Positions 10,688 to 20,136 of a stretch of DNA of 64,000 nucleotides are shown piece after piece. Made by a program: the position numbers and the translations under genes. Location: positions 124,001 to 188,000 of the forward strand of contig NZ_JAASQS010000001.1 in assembly GCF_011762045.1 (NCBI RefSeq), in the 5' to 3' direction. Source of the DNA: Rhizomicrobium electricum (lineage in GTDB: Bacteria > Pseudomonadota > Alphaproteobacteria > Micropepsales > Micropepsaceae). The notes under the pieces were generated by a model. That model was not told the origin of the DNA. It searched no databases and saw only the letters and a list, made by a program, of their open reading frames with translations. How positions within the stretch are numbered: position 1 is the first letter of the stretch; each line of letters begins with the position of its first letter.

Positions 10688-11122
10688 ATGTCTTCCAGAT
10701 CGATGCAGATAACTTCGTTGATGGTCGCCCTTGCGTTCACGCCTGGGGTGCTACGGGCGCAGACGGTCACGGAAGTCACCGCGCCGAAGAAAATTGCGGC
10801 ACTAGTGTCGTCGAGTTCGGCACTCAACGTTCCGATCGAAGAAATCGCAGAGACGTTGGAGGGATGTGCCGTTCTGGACAAGGACTTTCCAGGGCTGCGT
10901 GCGCACACGATGTACTATTTCTTCAAGACTATGAGCCTCAATCAAATCGCAGCAATGTCCCACGGACAGATCACGGCCAACATGCTAGTTCAGGCACAGG
11001 CCGATTTGTCGGACTTGCCGATCAGGGTCGTCGCCCGGCCCCTCCATCAAACCGATGGCGAAAATCTGGACTTCGCGCCGCCCGACCACCGAGATGACCG
11101 CACCGATAACGTCCACAAATAG
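10688..11122 (+). CDS. Exported protein of unknown function
   Basis: I do not recognise this 144-residue protein. It starts with a probable Sec signal peptide (basic start, then ITSLMVALAFTPGVLRAQ, cleavage after about residue 25). The mature part has one cysteine (LEGCAVL), a helical segment TMYYFFKTMSLNQIAAMSHGQ and a polar Asp/Arg-rich tail. A strong GGAGGAGG sits six to eight bases before the ATG, which argues that it is translated. An overlapping longer frame on the same strand has no ribosome site. It converges on the AsmA-like gene. Confidence 0.6.
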   Translation: MSSRSMQITSLMVALAFTPGVLRAQTVTEVTAPKKIAALVSSSSALNVPIEEIAETLEGCAVLDKDFPGLRAHTMYYFFKTMSLNQIAAMSHGQITANMLVQAQADLSDLPIRVVARPLHQTDGENLDFAPPDHRDDRTDNVHK

Positions 11123-11148
11123 TTCCTGGCAGTGAGAAGCGCAGGCGA

Positions 11149-14100
11149 CTAATCGCCGTCGTGCGCCGGCTTTGCTTTCGGCTTCGGCACCGGTACCGCG
11201 GTAGGCGGCAGATTGTTGGACGGCGCGTTGGCGGCATTGGGCATGCGGCCTTCGAAGATGCGGCGCAAGATGCCAGGCGCCAGCGCCGAGAGCGGATTGA
11301 CGCTCACGCTCGGCTCGTCGGTGTTGCCGGTGACGCTGTAGGTCATGCCGATGATGCCCTCGCCCTCTTTCGAGGTGATGAGCGTACCGAGGAGCGGGAT
11401 ATTGCCGAGCACGCTGTTGATGCCGAACAGCGGCACCAGCGAGCCTTTGAGAGCAATGACGTTTTTGGGTCGGTCGATATAACCGTCCGCCGAAATGCCG
11501 ATCGCGGGCCCGGTAGCGCGCACATCGTGCACCGAGATGACGCTGTTCTTGGACGAGAACGGAACTTCCAGCGTCGACACCTCGACACCTTGCCCCTGCA
11601 TCAGATTGGCGAGACCAACCAGCGAGCCGACGGTGAACAGACGCGCCAGGAACGGCTGCTTGAGAACTCGGAAATCCTTCAGCGTCGCCTTGCCCTGAAA
11701 ATCGGGGGCGTTGGCGGGCGTCGGCTGATCGGCGGCAGTCGGGAAAGTGGCCGCAATATCGAGCTTGCCACCCTTCATGCTGGTGAAGCCATAAAGCCCT
11801 TGCAGGAGGAGCCCCATGTCGCTGGCGGACACGGTAAGACGCCGTCCACCGTCCTGCGGCGCGATGCTCATCGAGATCGCGGCGGACTTCGACAGATTGC
11901 CCGACATCGACAGCGTAGCGGTGCGGTCGGCGATCCCCACCATGTCGAGAGCGAAGTTCGAAATCGCCACGCCGTCACGCAGCATCAGCCGGTCGAGATG
12001 GGCAGAGATGCGGAAGGGTTCGTCGAACTTGGCGTCACCGCCACCAGCCCCTTGTGCACCGATGCGCGAGCCGTCGAGCGACCGGCCGCGAATGGTGAGA
12101 TCGCTGCCCGAAGCGTTGCGCGTCAACGTCAGCGAGAAATCGTTCTGCGGCCCCAGCCGGCTCGACGGCACCTGTAGTACCGCCAGATGACCACCTTCGA
12201 ATTTGGCGTTGGCATTGATCGAAGTGCCCGGTCCGGAGACACGAATGCCGATGGTGTCGAGCGTGCTTTCGGCAGCGAAACCGGCGGCGAGCCGCATCGT
12301 CATCGGGAAGCCGGCAGGCTTGTTGACGCCGATATAGTTCAACGTCACCACCGCAGGCGTCAGATCGAGCGTAAGGTTGCCTTGTTGCAGTGCGCCACGA
12401 CGCCCCGTCAGCGTCCCCGTAATGCCGATCGGTCCTTTCAGATAATCCTTGAGCTTGAGACCAAGCGTGGCGCGAGCGGTATCGTCGACTTGCCCCTTGA
12501 TCGAAAGGCGGGTCGTGATCGGGTTCTTGGCGGAGAATTCCTCCGTCCATTCCAGCGCCAGCCGCGAAGCCGAGCCGCCCAGGCCGGACGTGCCCGTCGC
12601 CTTCAGCCGGTCGTTGGTGATGGCGAACGTCACATTGCCGTCGGAGAGCTGTGTCGCCTTGCCGAGCAGCAGACCGAAACCGGTGACCTGCGCCCTGATA
12701 TCGAGACCGATGCGATCGACCGTCACCGATTTCAGCAGCGGTATTTTGATGGAGAGATCGACACTAGCCTCACCCTTGGAGCTAGCAACGTTGACCCCGA
12801 AGCGCGAAGGGTACCGCAGGTTTCCCATGTCGACCAGCGCCAGCACGTCGGGCATTGCGCCCTGGACGCGGCCGGTCACGACGCCGATCTCCTCTGCCGC
12901 ACTGAAGTTCGGAATCTCGAAGCGCGCGTTCTTTATGCTCAACGGGCCGATACGGCCCGAAGCGATATCGGCAGAGAACGAATTGCCGGTCACCGTCGCG
13001 GTGCCACTGACCTCGGTCAGATGCGTGAGGCCCTTGATGTAGATCACTTCGGCGTTGCTGACGGGGAACTTTACCGCAATCGCCTCAGGCGGCAGCGCCG
13101 GCTGATCGAGTATTCCCGGAGCGAAGTGGATCGCAAAATTTACCGGCCCTGCGGTGCCGTTGGGCATGTTGGCATCGACCCAGTCGCGCCCACCCTGGGC
13201 GGCACCAAGCGGCCAATAGCGCACCAGATCGCGGACTTTCATCGCCCCGATCGTGCCCGTCAGATCGACACCGGCGGACTGACCATCTACAAGCGCAATC
13301 TGCCCCGATGCCTGAAGGCTGAACGGAGCTCCGCCGATCGCCAGCTTCTCGATGAGGAACTTGCGTGTGGCGCGCTCCCATGTCCCCTTGAGATCGACGC
13401 TATCGAAATCGACGGGTTTGGCGAATACGCCCGGCCAAGCAACGCCGATCCGGCCGATCCGCAATTCGCCGGAAAGTCCGGTAACGTCGCCCGCCGGATT
13501 GACCGCGAAGCCGAGGCGGCCACGCAGCCGAGTCTTGATCTTGTCAGCGTCGACCGTGGCCTCGTCGAGCACCACCTGCTGCTTAATGCCGTCATAATGC
13601 CCCTTGGCGGCGAGGTGGGACACATGCACGTCGCCATTGCTGACATCGGGCACAGCGAAGGTCCCGGTGCCGGCCGCAGCAAAATGAGCAGCAACGAGCT
13701 TGGGACCGTCGATCGTGAAGGTCCCGTCGAGATCAAGCTTCAGGGCCGTGTTCTTGACTGCCGCGAAAGCGTTCGAGTTGGCGGCCAGCGAATGCAGCGA
13801 CAATCCGGTCACCGCGATATGTCCGGTTACCGGGCGGGCGTCGGACGGAAACACGACGTCGCCTTTGACGCGCGCCGGAAAGCCGGAGATCTCCATCTCG
13901 GCATTGAAGACCGAGGACAGATCGCTCCCCTTGCGGCGCAGGGAGAAGTCGGCGCGAGGCGCCACGATGAAGAGTTTCGTACTTTCGTCGTAAAAGGCGA
14001 GCCGCGCCCGCCGGACAGCGAAGCTGTCGAGGGTGGAAGGTCCCTTGCTTTCCTTCAGCGCGTCCTGGATGCGCTTAAGGATGTCTTCTTCCTGCCGGTC

Positions 14101-14547
14101 CTTGCCGACACCGAGACGCAAACCGCCGTCGGCTGTCCGCACCAGGGTCAGTTGCACGCCGACCAGGATGATCCGCCGGACTTCTATTTTCCCTCGCAAG
14201 AAGGGACCTGCGCCAATGTCGATATCGGCCTTGGGCGCCTGAGCGATGATGCGGCCGTCGCGGTCGAACACACGGGTGCCGAGAATGACGAGATTGATCT
14301 TGCCCTCGTCCCGCTCCCACTCGACCGCCGCTTGGTCGTATTTCACGGTGATGCCCGGCAGCGCGCGATCGATCGCATCGGCGAGCGATCCGGCAAACGG
14401 TCCAAGCGAAACCGGCCCGATCAGAAGCCGGATACCAGCCCCGATGACGAACAGGAGAAAAGCGGCTGCGATACCGGCGGCAACCAGTCCTGCGCGACCG
14501 AAATGGTGCGCTTTGACCTTTTGCCGCAGCAGTGCGATCGGGTTCAC
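11149..14547 (-). CDS. AsmA-like / YhdP-type (DUF3971) envelope protein
   Basis: A very large protein of 1132 residues with one N-terminal transmembrane helix (about residues 18-42, LVAAGIAAAFLLFVIGAG) and a long beta-rich periplasmic body. The start of the body (SLADAIDRALPGITVKYDQAAV) and the C-terminal region (FLARLFTVGSLVGLANLMQG, then IGMTYSVTGNTDEPSVSVNPLSALAPGILRRIFEG) match the AsmA-like superfamily, whose YhdP/TamB members bridge the periplasm and help move phospholipids to the outer membrane. The function here is inferred from that family. The gene is single, flanked by converging and diverging neighbours. Confidence 0.85.
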   Translation of the reverse strand: MNPIALLRQKVKAHHFGRAGLVAAGIAAAFLLFVIGAGIRLLIGPVSLGPFAGSLADAIDRALPGITVKYDQAAVEWERDEGKINLVILGTRVFDRDGRIIAQAPKADIDIGAGPFLRGKIEVRRIILVGVQLTLVRTADGGLRLGVGKDRQEEDILKRIQDALKESKGPSTLDSFAVRRARLAFYDESTKLFIVAPRADFSLRRKGSDLSSVFNAEMEISGFPARVKGDVVFPSDARPVTGHIAVTGLSLHSLAANSNAFAAVKNTALKLDLDGTFTIDGPKLVAAHFAAAGTGTFAVPDVSNGDVHVSHLAAKGHYDGIKQQVVLDEATVDADKIKTRLRGRLGFAVNPAGDVTGLSGELRIGRIGVAWPGVFAKPVDFDSVDLKGTWERATRKFLIEKLAIGGAPFSLQASGQIALVDGQSAGVDLTGTIGAMKVRDLVRYWPLGAAQGGRDWVDANMPNGTAGPVNFAIHFAPGILDQPALPPEAIAVKFPVSNAEVIYIKGLTHLTEVSGTATVTGNSFSADIASGRIGPLSIKNARFEIPNFSAAEEIGVVTGRVQGAMPDVLALVDMGNLRYPSRFGVNVASSKGEASVDLSIKIPLLKSVTVDRIGLDIRAQVTGFGLLLGKATQLSDGNVTFAITNDRLKATGTSGLGGSASRLALEWTEEFSAKNPITTRLSIKGQVDDTARATLGLKLKDYLKGPIGITGTLTGRRGALQQGNLTLDLTPAVVTLNYIGVNKPAGFPMTMRLAAGFAAESTLDTIGIRVSGPGTSINANAKFEGGHLAVLQVPSSRLGPQNDFSLTLTRNASGSDLTIRGRSLDGSRIGAQGAGGGDAKFDEPFRISAHLDRLMLRDGVAISNFALDMVGIADRTATLSMSGNLSKSAAISMSIAPQDGGRRLTVSASDMGLLLQGLYGFTSMKGGKLDIAATFPTAADQPTPANAPDFQGKATLKDFRVLKQPFLARLFTVGSLVGLANLMQGQGVEVSTLEVPFSSKNSVISVHDVRATGPAIGISADGYIDRPKNVIALKGSLVPLFGINSVLGNIPLLGTLITSKEGEGIIGMTYSVTGNTDEPSVSVNPLSALAPGILRRIFEGRMPNAANAPSNNLPPTAVPVPKPKAKPAHDGD

Positions 14548-14674
14548 TAAGGTTTCCGCCCCTTCAAGATCCGCGCCGCCCGTGCCGCCGGGTATTGCGC
14601 GGAATCGCGCCGCAACGCACAGTATCGCCTATACAGCTTAACGGCCTGTTCACCACCTAAACTCTGGCACACGA

Positions 14675-15139
14675 ATGGACCTCAAGCCCGGCGACAAAGC
14701 ACCCGCATTCAAACTCGCCACCGATGGGGGCGGCGAAGTATCGCTCGCCAGCCTTAGGGGGAAGCCCTTTGTCCTCTACTTCTACCCCAAGGACAACACC
14801 ACTGGTTGCACTCGGGAGGCTATCGATTTCACCCGGCTGGCCAAGAAATTCCAGGATCTCGGCGTTGAAATCATCGGTGTTTCCAAAGACAGCACAACTT
14901 CCCACGATCGTTTCAAGGATAAACACGGCCTGAAGCTCATGCTCGGGTCGGATCCCGAAACAAAGATGGCGCAGGCTTACGGTGTCTGGATCGAGAAGAC
15001 GCTCTACGGCCGCAAATCCATGGGAATGGAACGGGCGACCTTCCTGATCGACAAGGCGGGCAAAATCCGGGCGGTTTGGCGGAAAGTTAAAGTTGATGGC
15101 CATGCGGAGGCCGTGCTCGCAGCGGCAGGAGAGCTTTGA
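14675..15139 (+). CDS. bcp: Bcp/PrxQ-type thioredoxin-dependent peroxiredoxin
   Basis: This 154-residue protein has the peroxiredoxin core with VLYFYPKDNTTGCTREAIDF; the peroxidatic cysteine is the one in TTGCTRE and Arg of the active site follows in MGMERATFLID. It is the only cysteine in the protein. The resolving cysteine found five residues later in E. coli Bcp is replaced (Ile), so this is a 1-Cys variant that would need an external thiol. It ends four bases inside the longest possible frame of the next gene. Confidence 0.93.
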   Translation: MDLKPGDKAPAFKLATDGGGEVSLASLRGKPFVLYFYPKDNTTGCTREAIDFTRLAKKFQDLGVEIIGVSKDSTTSHDRFKDKHGLKLMLGSDPETKMAQAYGVWIEKTLYGRKSMGMERATFLIDKAGKIRAVWRKVKVDGHAEAVLAAAGEL

Positions 15140-15288
15140 GTGCGACAAACTCGCGCAAACTTTTCCCTCCGCGATTAACCGCGCGCTCCTTTTTCTGGGG
15201 CAACAGCTTGAACAAGCGCCGGGAATTCGGTGAAATGCCGTCACTTGGGGTTGGCGCTCAAAAAGACGCCCAAAAGGGAAGTGGTGAC

Positions 15289-16704
15289 ATGGCGGAGTCG
15301 CTCCTGGAGCGCGCTTGGGCGTGGCTACACGAGACTTTTCCTGAACGCCAAGTCTATATCCGCAGCGATGGGCGGGTTCAGTTCTTCACGTTCAGCCCTG
15401 TGTTTCAAGCCACGCTCGCTGGCCTCGGCCTGATTTTCCTCGGCTGGGTCGCGTTCGCCACGGTCAACGTGATCTTCAAGGACCGCATCATCGCGGCCAA
15501 GGATCATCGCTTCCAGCAAACCGTCCAGAACTACGAAATCCGCGTCGCCGACCTGCAGACTTCCTACGAAGAATCGAACGGCGCGCTGGTGACGGCGGAA
15601 GACCGCTTCAAGGAAGTGGCCGACGAGCTGCAGACCAAACAGAACATCATCTGGAACGTGCTGAGCCGCAAACGCGAGGTCGACGCGATCCTCAACCGGC
15701 GTGATACGACCGGCCAAGCGGCGCATGAAGTTTTTGACGGCGGCAAACCCGGCGATGCGCTGGACGCTGCGCCTCCCCCGCCGTCGGCGATCCAGAGCAC
15801 TGCGGGATCGTCGGACTTCACCGTCACGCCGCAGCCGGTCAAGCCGCAGCCGCGTTCAGCCAAGCCGACCAAAGCCAGCATGCTCGATTTCGGCTCCACC
15901 GTCGGCCGCCTTGCCGGCGCAATCTTCGGCCGCCGCCAAACCGCCGATATCTCGCCCGAGGTGATCGCGCGCCATCCGGTGTTGCGGCAGCTCGCGTTCC
16001 AGACCGAGCGCATTCGCCGTCTCAGCGCCAGCCAAACCATGCTGATGGCGCGCACGCAGGGACAGGTGGAAGAAGGCATCACCAGCATCCGTTCCATTTT
16101 GAAACGTACCGGCATCAACCCCGATCAGTTCACACAGCGCGTGCGGGGCAGCGAAGGAGTCGGCGGACCGGAAATTCCGCTGTCGGCTGTCTCCATCGAG
16201 GGCGTCAGCGATACGGCTTTCCAGCAGGCCTATCTGAAATCGTCGGCCCAGCTCACCGAAATGACCGAGCTATTGGGCGGCCTGAAGCACGTTCCGCTGA
16301 CCACCCCGGTTGCGGGCGCCGCGTTCGAACGGACCAGCGGCTTCGGCGCGCGCGTCGATCCTTTCACCGGCCGCTATGCCTTCCATCCCGGCGTCGACTG
16401 GTCGGGGCCGACCGGCGCCACGGTGCGTTCAACTGCGCCGGGCGTGGTCGTCTGGGCCGATTACCGCGGTGGCTACGGTAAGATGGTGGAAATCAATCAC
16501 GGCTACGGTATTCACACGAGATACGCACATCTGTCGTCGATCCTGGTGCATGTTGGGACCAGGGTGGGAGAAAACGCACCGGTCGGAAAACTCGGATCGA
16601 CCGGACGCAGCACCGGACCGCATGTCCATTATGAGATCTGGTACGACGATGTGGTGAGGAATCCGAGAAACTTCATCGAGGCAGGGCGATATGTTCTCCA
16701 GTAG
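15289..16704 (+). CDS. Membrane-anchored M23 family peptidase (LytM factor)
   Basis: The chosen start gives 471 residues. A cytoplasmic N-terminal stretch (ERQVYIRSDGRVQFFTFSP) precedes a transmembrane helix (about residues 42-62), then a coiled coil (residues about 70-130), a low-complexity linker and a C-terminal M23 domain. The zinc ligands are in FHPGVDW and GPHVHYEIW, so it should be an active endopeptidase of peptidoglycan cross-links. In-frame starts at TTG 15136 and ATG 15235 would add 51 or 18 residues that do not look conserved. It overlaps the bactofilin gene by 14 bases. Confidence 0.88.
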   Translation: MAESLLERAWAWLHETFPERQVYIRSDGRVQFFTFSPVFQATLAGLGLIFLGWVAFATVNVIFKDRIIAAKDHRFQQTVQNYEIRVADLQTSYEESNGALVTAEDRFKEVADELQTKQNIIWNVLSRKREVDAILNRRDTTGQAAHEVFDGGKPGDALDAAPPPPSAIQSTAGSSDFTVTPQPVKPQPRSAKPTKASMLDFGSTVGRLAGAIFGRRQTADISPEVIARHPVLRQLAFQTERIRRLSASQTMLMARTQGQVEEGITSIRSILKRTGINPDQFTQRVRGSEGVGGPEIPLSAVSIEGVSDTAFQQAYLKSSAQLTEMTELLGGLKHVPLTTPVAGAAFERTSGFGARVDPFTGRYAFHPGVDWSGPTGATVRSTAPGVVVWADYRGGYGKMVEINHGYGIHTRYAHLSSILVHVGTRVGENAPVGKLGSTGRSTGPHVHYEIWYDDVVRNPRNFIEAGRYVLQ

Positions 16705-17248
16705 GAAAGACGAAAAAGTCACGATTCCGGCGCCTCCGCCGCCGATGCAGAACCCGGCGGCCGCGCGCAACAAGCCACGGGTGCCATCGGCTCCGTCGAT
16801 CATCAGCTCCGACCTTGTGGTCGTCGGCACGTTGAAGTCGACCGGCGACGTCCAGATCGATGGCCGCGTCGAAGGCGACGTCTACGCCGCCTGCCTCGTG
16901 ATCGGCGAGAAGGCCCTCATCCACGGCGACGTGGCGGCCGAGGAAGTGACCGTCCGCGGCCGCGTCGAAGGTGCGATCCGCGCCCGCAAGGTGCTGCTCG
17001 CCGCCACCTGCCGCGTTCAGGGCAACATCCTGCACGAAGCATTCGCGGTGGAAACCGGCGCCTACTTCGAAGGCAATTGCCGCCACGCCGAAAACCCACT
17101 GGCCGACGTCGCCGAGAAAGCCGCCGTGCCGTCCGCCGTTTCGGCTCCGACGCCCGTGCCGCACCACGAGCCCGCGGCCCCGACGCTGGTGTCCCGTCCG
17201 GCCACCAATGCCGCTCCGGCTGCGACCTTCACGCCGCTGAAGTCGTAA
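16691..17248 (+). CDS. Bactofilin cytoskeletal protein
   Basis: This 185-residue protein has the bactofilin layout: a short N-terminal tail with prolines (about 1-38), a central beta-helical DUF583 domain (about 39-135; GTLKSTGDVQIDGRVEGDV, GDVAAEEVTVRGRVEG, GNILHEAF) and a Pro/Ala-rich C-terminal tail. Bactofilins polymerise on the inner membrane and often steer peptidoglycan enzymes. The start lies inside the M23 peptidase gene, 14 bases before its stop, so the two are probably co-translated and work together on cell shape. Confidence 0.93.
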   Translation: MFSSRKDEKVTIPAPPPPMQNPAAARNKPRVPSAPSIISSDLVVVGTLKSTGDVQIDGRVEGDVYAACLVIGEKALIHGDVAAEEVTVRGRVEGAIRARKVLLAATCRVQGNILHEAFAVETGAYFEGNCRHAENPLADVAEKAAVPSAVSAPTPVPHHEPAAPTLVSRPATNAAPAATFTPLKS

Positions 17249-17268
17249 GCGGCCCGTACGAGATAGAG

Positions 17269-17302
17269 AACCCCGCTGCGGGCGACCGCGGCGGGGTTTT
17301 GC
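17269..17302. terminator. Bidirectional hairpin between bactofilin and prfB
   Basis: AACCCCGC (17269-17276) pairs with GCGGGGTT (17291-17298) and is followed by TTTGCTT on the plus strand. It sits between two convergent genes and can serve both, though the U-run favours the plus strand. Confidence 0.75.
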
Positions 17303-18434
<1,132 letters not shown>

Positions 18435-18901
18435 GGTCTTCCAAATCAAAGGGTTGGGGAGCGGGATATAGGGGTTCGAGGGGCGGAGCGCAATTGCCTC
18501 ATCGGGCCGTGGGTCTCAACATCTGCTCTCGTTTAAGCCGCAAACCGCAACCGCTTGATCTTTGATTTTCGGATTCGCACCGAAGGGCTCCCCCCCTCCC
18601 CCCCGGTACATTCGTTTTCACGTTTTCGGTGGGAGGGGCCTACTCAATTTTTGCAACGACCGGAATCGAATTCGAAGCCTTCTAAATCGGTACCAAACTC
18701 CTGCCCGGCCTCCAAAATCGTCTCGCTTCCGGCGCTGATATCGGAACGCATTTGCGGGCGCCGAGCCGCACCTCATTCTCAGGACCATTCACAAGACAAA
18801 CAGCCGGACGGACTCGACGTAGATGTAGGCACGCGTTGCGGAACGACAAGGGCGGAGTTGATGGCGGACGGATTACAACGCGCAGATACGGGGAGCCAGT
18901 C
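18435..18901. other. Gene-free stretch upstream of prfB
   Basis: No coding sequence I can support lies here. It contains the prfB upstream region and, at 18603-18625, one copy of a 23-base sequence that recurs exactly at 58390-58412 inside a small gene. The surrounding bases on the minus strand can be read as a remnant of that gene (NVKTNVP shared). Confidence 0.4.
18603..18625. repeat. Dispersed 23-base repeat, copy 1
   Basis: This copy begins CCGGTACATTCG and ends TCACGTTT and is identical over 23 bases to 58390-58412. Beyond the core both copies continue with a G-rich run (GGTGGGAGGGG here, GCGAGGGGGG there). Read on the minus strand both encode NVKTNVP. Confidence 0.8.
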
Positions 18902-19012
18902 ATGGCCCGCGCAAAGGTCTTCAAGTTAGGCAAGAGGCAGGCTCTGCACATTCCCGAGAAATTTGCGCTGAAGGGACCAGAGGTAGACGGATCAAAGCGG
19001 TGCAGGCGGTGA
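18902..19012 (+). pseudogene. Truncated VapB/AbrB-type antitoxin remnant
   Basis: A 36-codon frame starts MARAKVFKLGKRQALHIPEK, close to the usual N-terminus of VapB antitoxins with a SpoVT-AbrB fold (MAxAKVFxxGxSQAVRLPKEF). A GGGGAG precedes the ATG. The normal protein is about 75 residues. Similarity stops after GPEV, and a one-base shift there restores EVRIKAVQ, which resembles the family's next strand, so a frameshift is likely. No PIN-domain toxin follows within the next 400 bases. I read it as a decayed or orphan antitoxin. Confidence 0.5.
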
Positions 19013-19271
19013 ATTGGGGAGACAGTTGGGTGCATTTACGGGCAACGTTCGCTCCGCGTCTTCGCGTGAATCTATGGTGTAACGAGCCCCCCTTGTCATC
19101 CTGCGCCTACGCGCAGGCTGACACTTCCCCCCACGGTCCTAGTGCCGGTGGATGAAATCTTGCGCCCGTGTGGGGCAGAAAAGTGGGCACGGTCTTCTGC
19201 GCTCGCGAGACAGAACTTGCGACGCAGACAAGGTGGGCGTGGGCTCACTGCCTTTAATCGCGCGTCACTGT
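19013..19271. other. Gene-free stretch between antitoxin remnant and tandem repeat
   Basis: I see no gene, RNA or promoter that stands out. Short inverted repeats (for example around GCGCCTACGCGC) are present but are not followed by a T-run. Confidence 0.35.
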
Positions 19272-19476
19272 GGCTCGCTCGGTCTCTCGATGGCGGTGGA
19301 CCGTCGTTGCGCGGCTCGCTCAGTCTCTCGACGGTGGTGGACCGTCGTTGCGCGGCTCGCTCGGTCTCTCGACGGTGGCGAGCCGTCGTTGCGCGGCTCG
19401 CTTAGTCTCTCGATGGTGGCGGACCGTCGCTGCGCGGCTCGCTCAATCCCGCGACGGCGGAGGGCCGTCGTCGCGA
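19272..19476. repeat. 41-base tandem repeat, about five units
   Basis: GGCTCGCT starts at 19272, 19313, 19354, 19395 and 19436, a constant period of 41 bases. Each unit carries GGCTCGCTC, then TCTCTCGA, a GGTGG-rich part and CCGTCGTTGCGC with a few substitutions. The last, most diverged unit extends into the end of the lipoprotein gene (stop at 19443). Because 41 is not a multiple of three, no frame is kept through the array. Confidence 0.9.
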
Positions 19477-19985
19477 TCGTCGTAGCGGCCATGATCGTCG
19501 TAGCGGCTGCGGTCGTCGTAACGGTCGCGATCATCGTAACGGTCGTCGCGGCGGTGGCGGTAGCCGAAGGGCGGCGGGACGTCGTTGCCTTTGGCAGCCA
19601 TGCATTGCGCATAGGCGATATCGTATTGGCGCTGCATGCCGTACTGCGAGCGTTCGGTCTGATTGCTGCCGTATGCGGCACCGCCGACGCCGCCGGCCGC
19701 CGCGCCGATGCCGGCGCCATTGCCGCCGCCGATGGCTCCGCCCAGCGCCGCGCCGAGACCGGCACCGAGGATGGTGGTGAGGATGGCATGGTCATTGGCG
19801 TTCTCAGCCCGGCCGGCAACGCGGCCGTCGGCGAAATCGCGGCAAACATAATCGTCGTGCTGGAACGCGTCCCACGACTTGCCGGGGCCCGGCGCGACGG
19901 CAACATCCGGCCCTTCCGGCCGGGTGGCGCACCCGGACACGATTACCGCTGCGATAACCCCGGCCACGATTGCCTGTGCTTTCAT
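19443..19985 (-). CDS. Glycine-zipper lipoprotein with Asp/Arg/Tyr-repeat tail
   Basis: The 180-residue product starts with a lipoprotein signal (MKAQAIVAGVIAAVIVSGCA; lipobox cysteine at 19). A central glycine zipper (ILGAGLGAALGGAIGGG onward, about residues 72-108) is of the kind that packs in or against membranes. The C-terminal 40 residues are a repeat of RYDDR-like units (YDDRDRYDDRSRYDDHGRYDDR) ending GPPPSRD. The role is unknown; similar proteins are found in proteobacterial outer membranes. It follows mrcA on the same strand and its 3' end merges with a 41-base tandem repeat. Confidence 0.8.
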   Translation of the reverse strand: MKAQAIVAGVIAAVIVSGCATRPEGPDVAVAPGPGKSWDAFQHDDYVCRDFADGRVAGRAENANDHAILTTILGAGLGAALGGAIGGGNGAGIGAAAGGVGGAAYGSNQTERSQYGMQRQYDIAYAQCMAAKGNDVPPPFGYRHRRDDRYDDRDRYDDRSRYDDHGRYDDRDDGPPPSRD

Positions 19986-20136
19986 CCGACATTCTCCATC
20001 ACGTCCCGAGACAGAACGCTTTCCCTGCCGAAGAGAGGAACTGCTGGAGATGAATTCCGGTTCAGGCGCGCGGCTGTGCAAAAGAAAAGCGCGCCGGGCG
20101 GCGCGCTGATCTCGCAACGTCAAGATGGCTGCCAGC

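Noticed and set aside
10486-11097. Longer plus-strand frame overlapping the exported protein at 10688
   Set aside because: It lacks a ribosome site and signal peptide, while the overlapping frame has both.
12187-14550. Plus-strand 787-codon frame opposite the AsmA-like gene
   Set aside because: The minus-strand frame has a membrane anchor and family motifs; the plus frame has none.
19272-19476. CRISPR array
   Set aside because: The units are contiguous 41-base tandem repeats without distinct spacers, and no cas genes are present.
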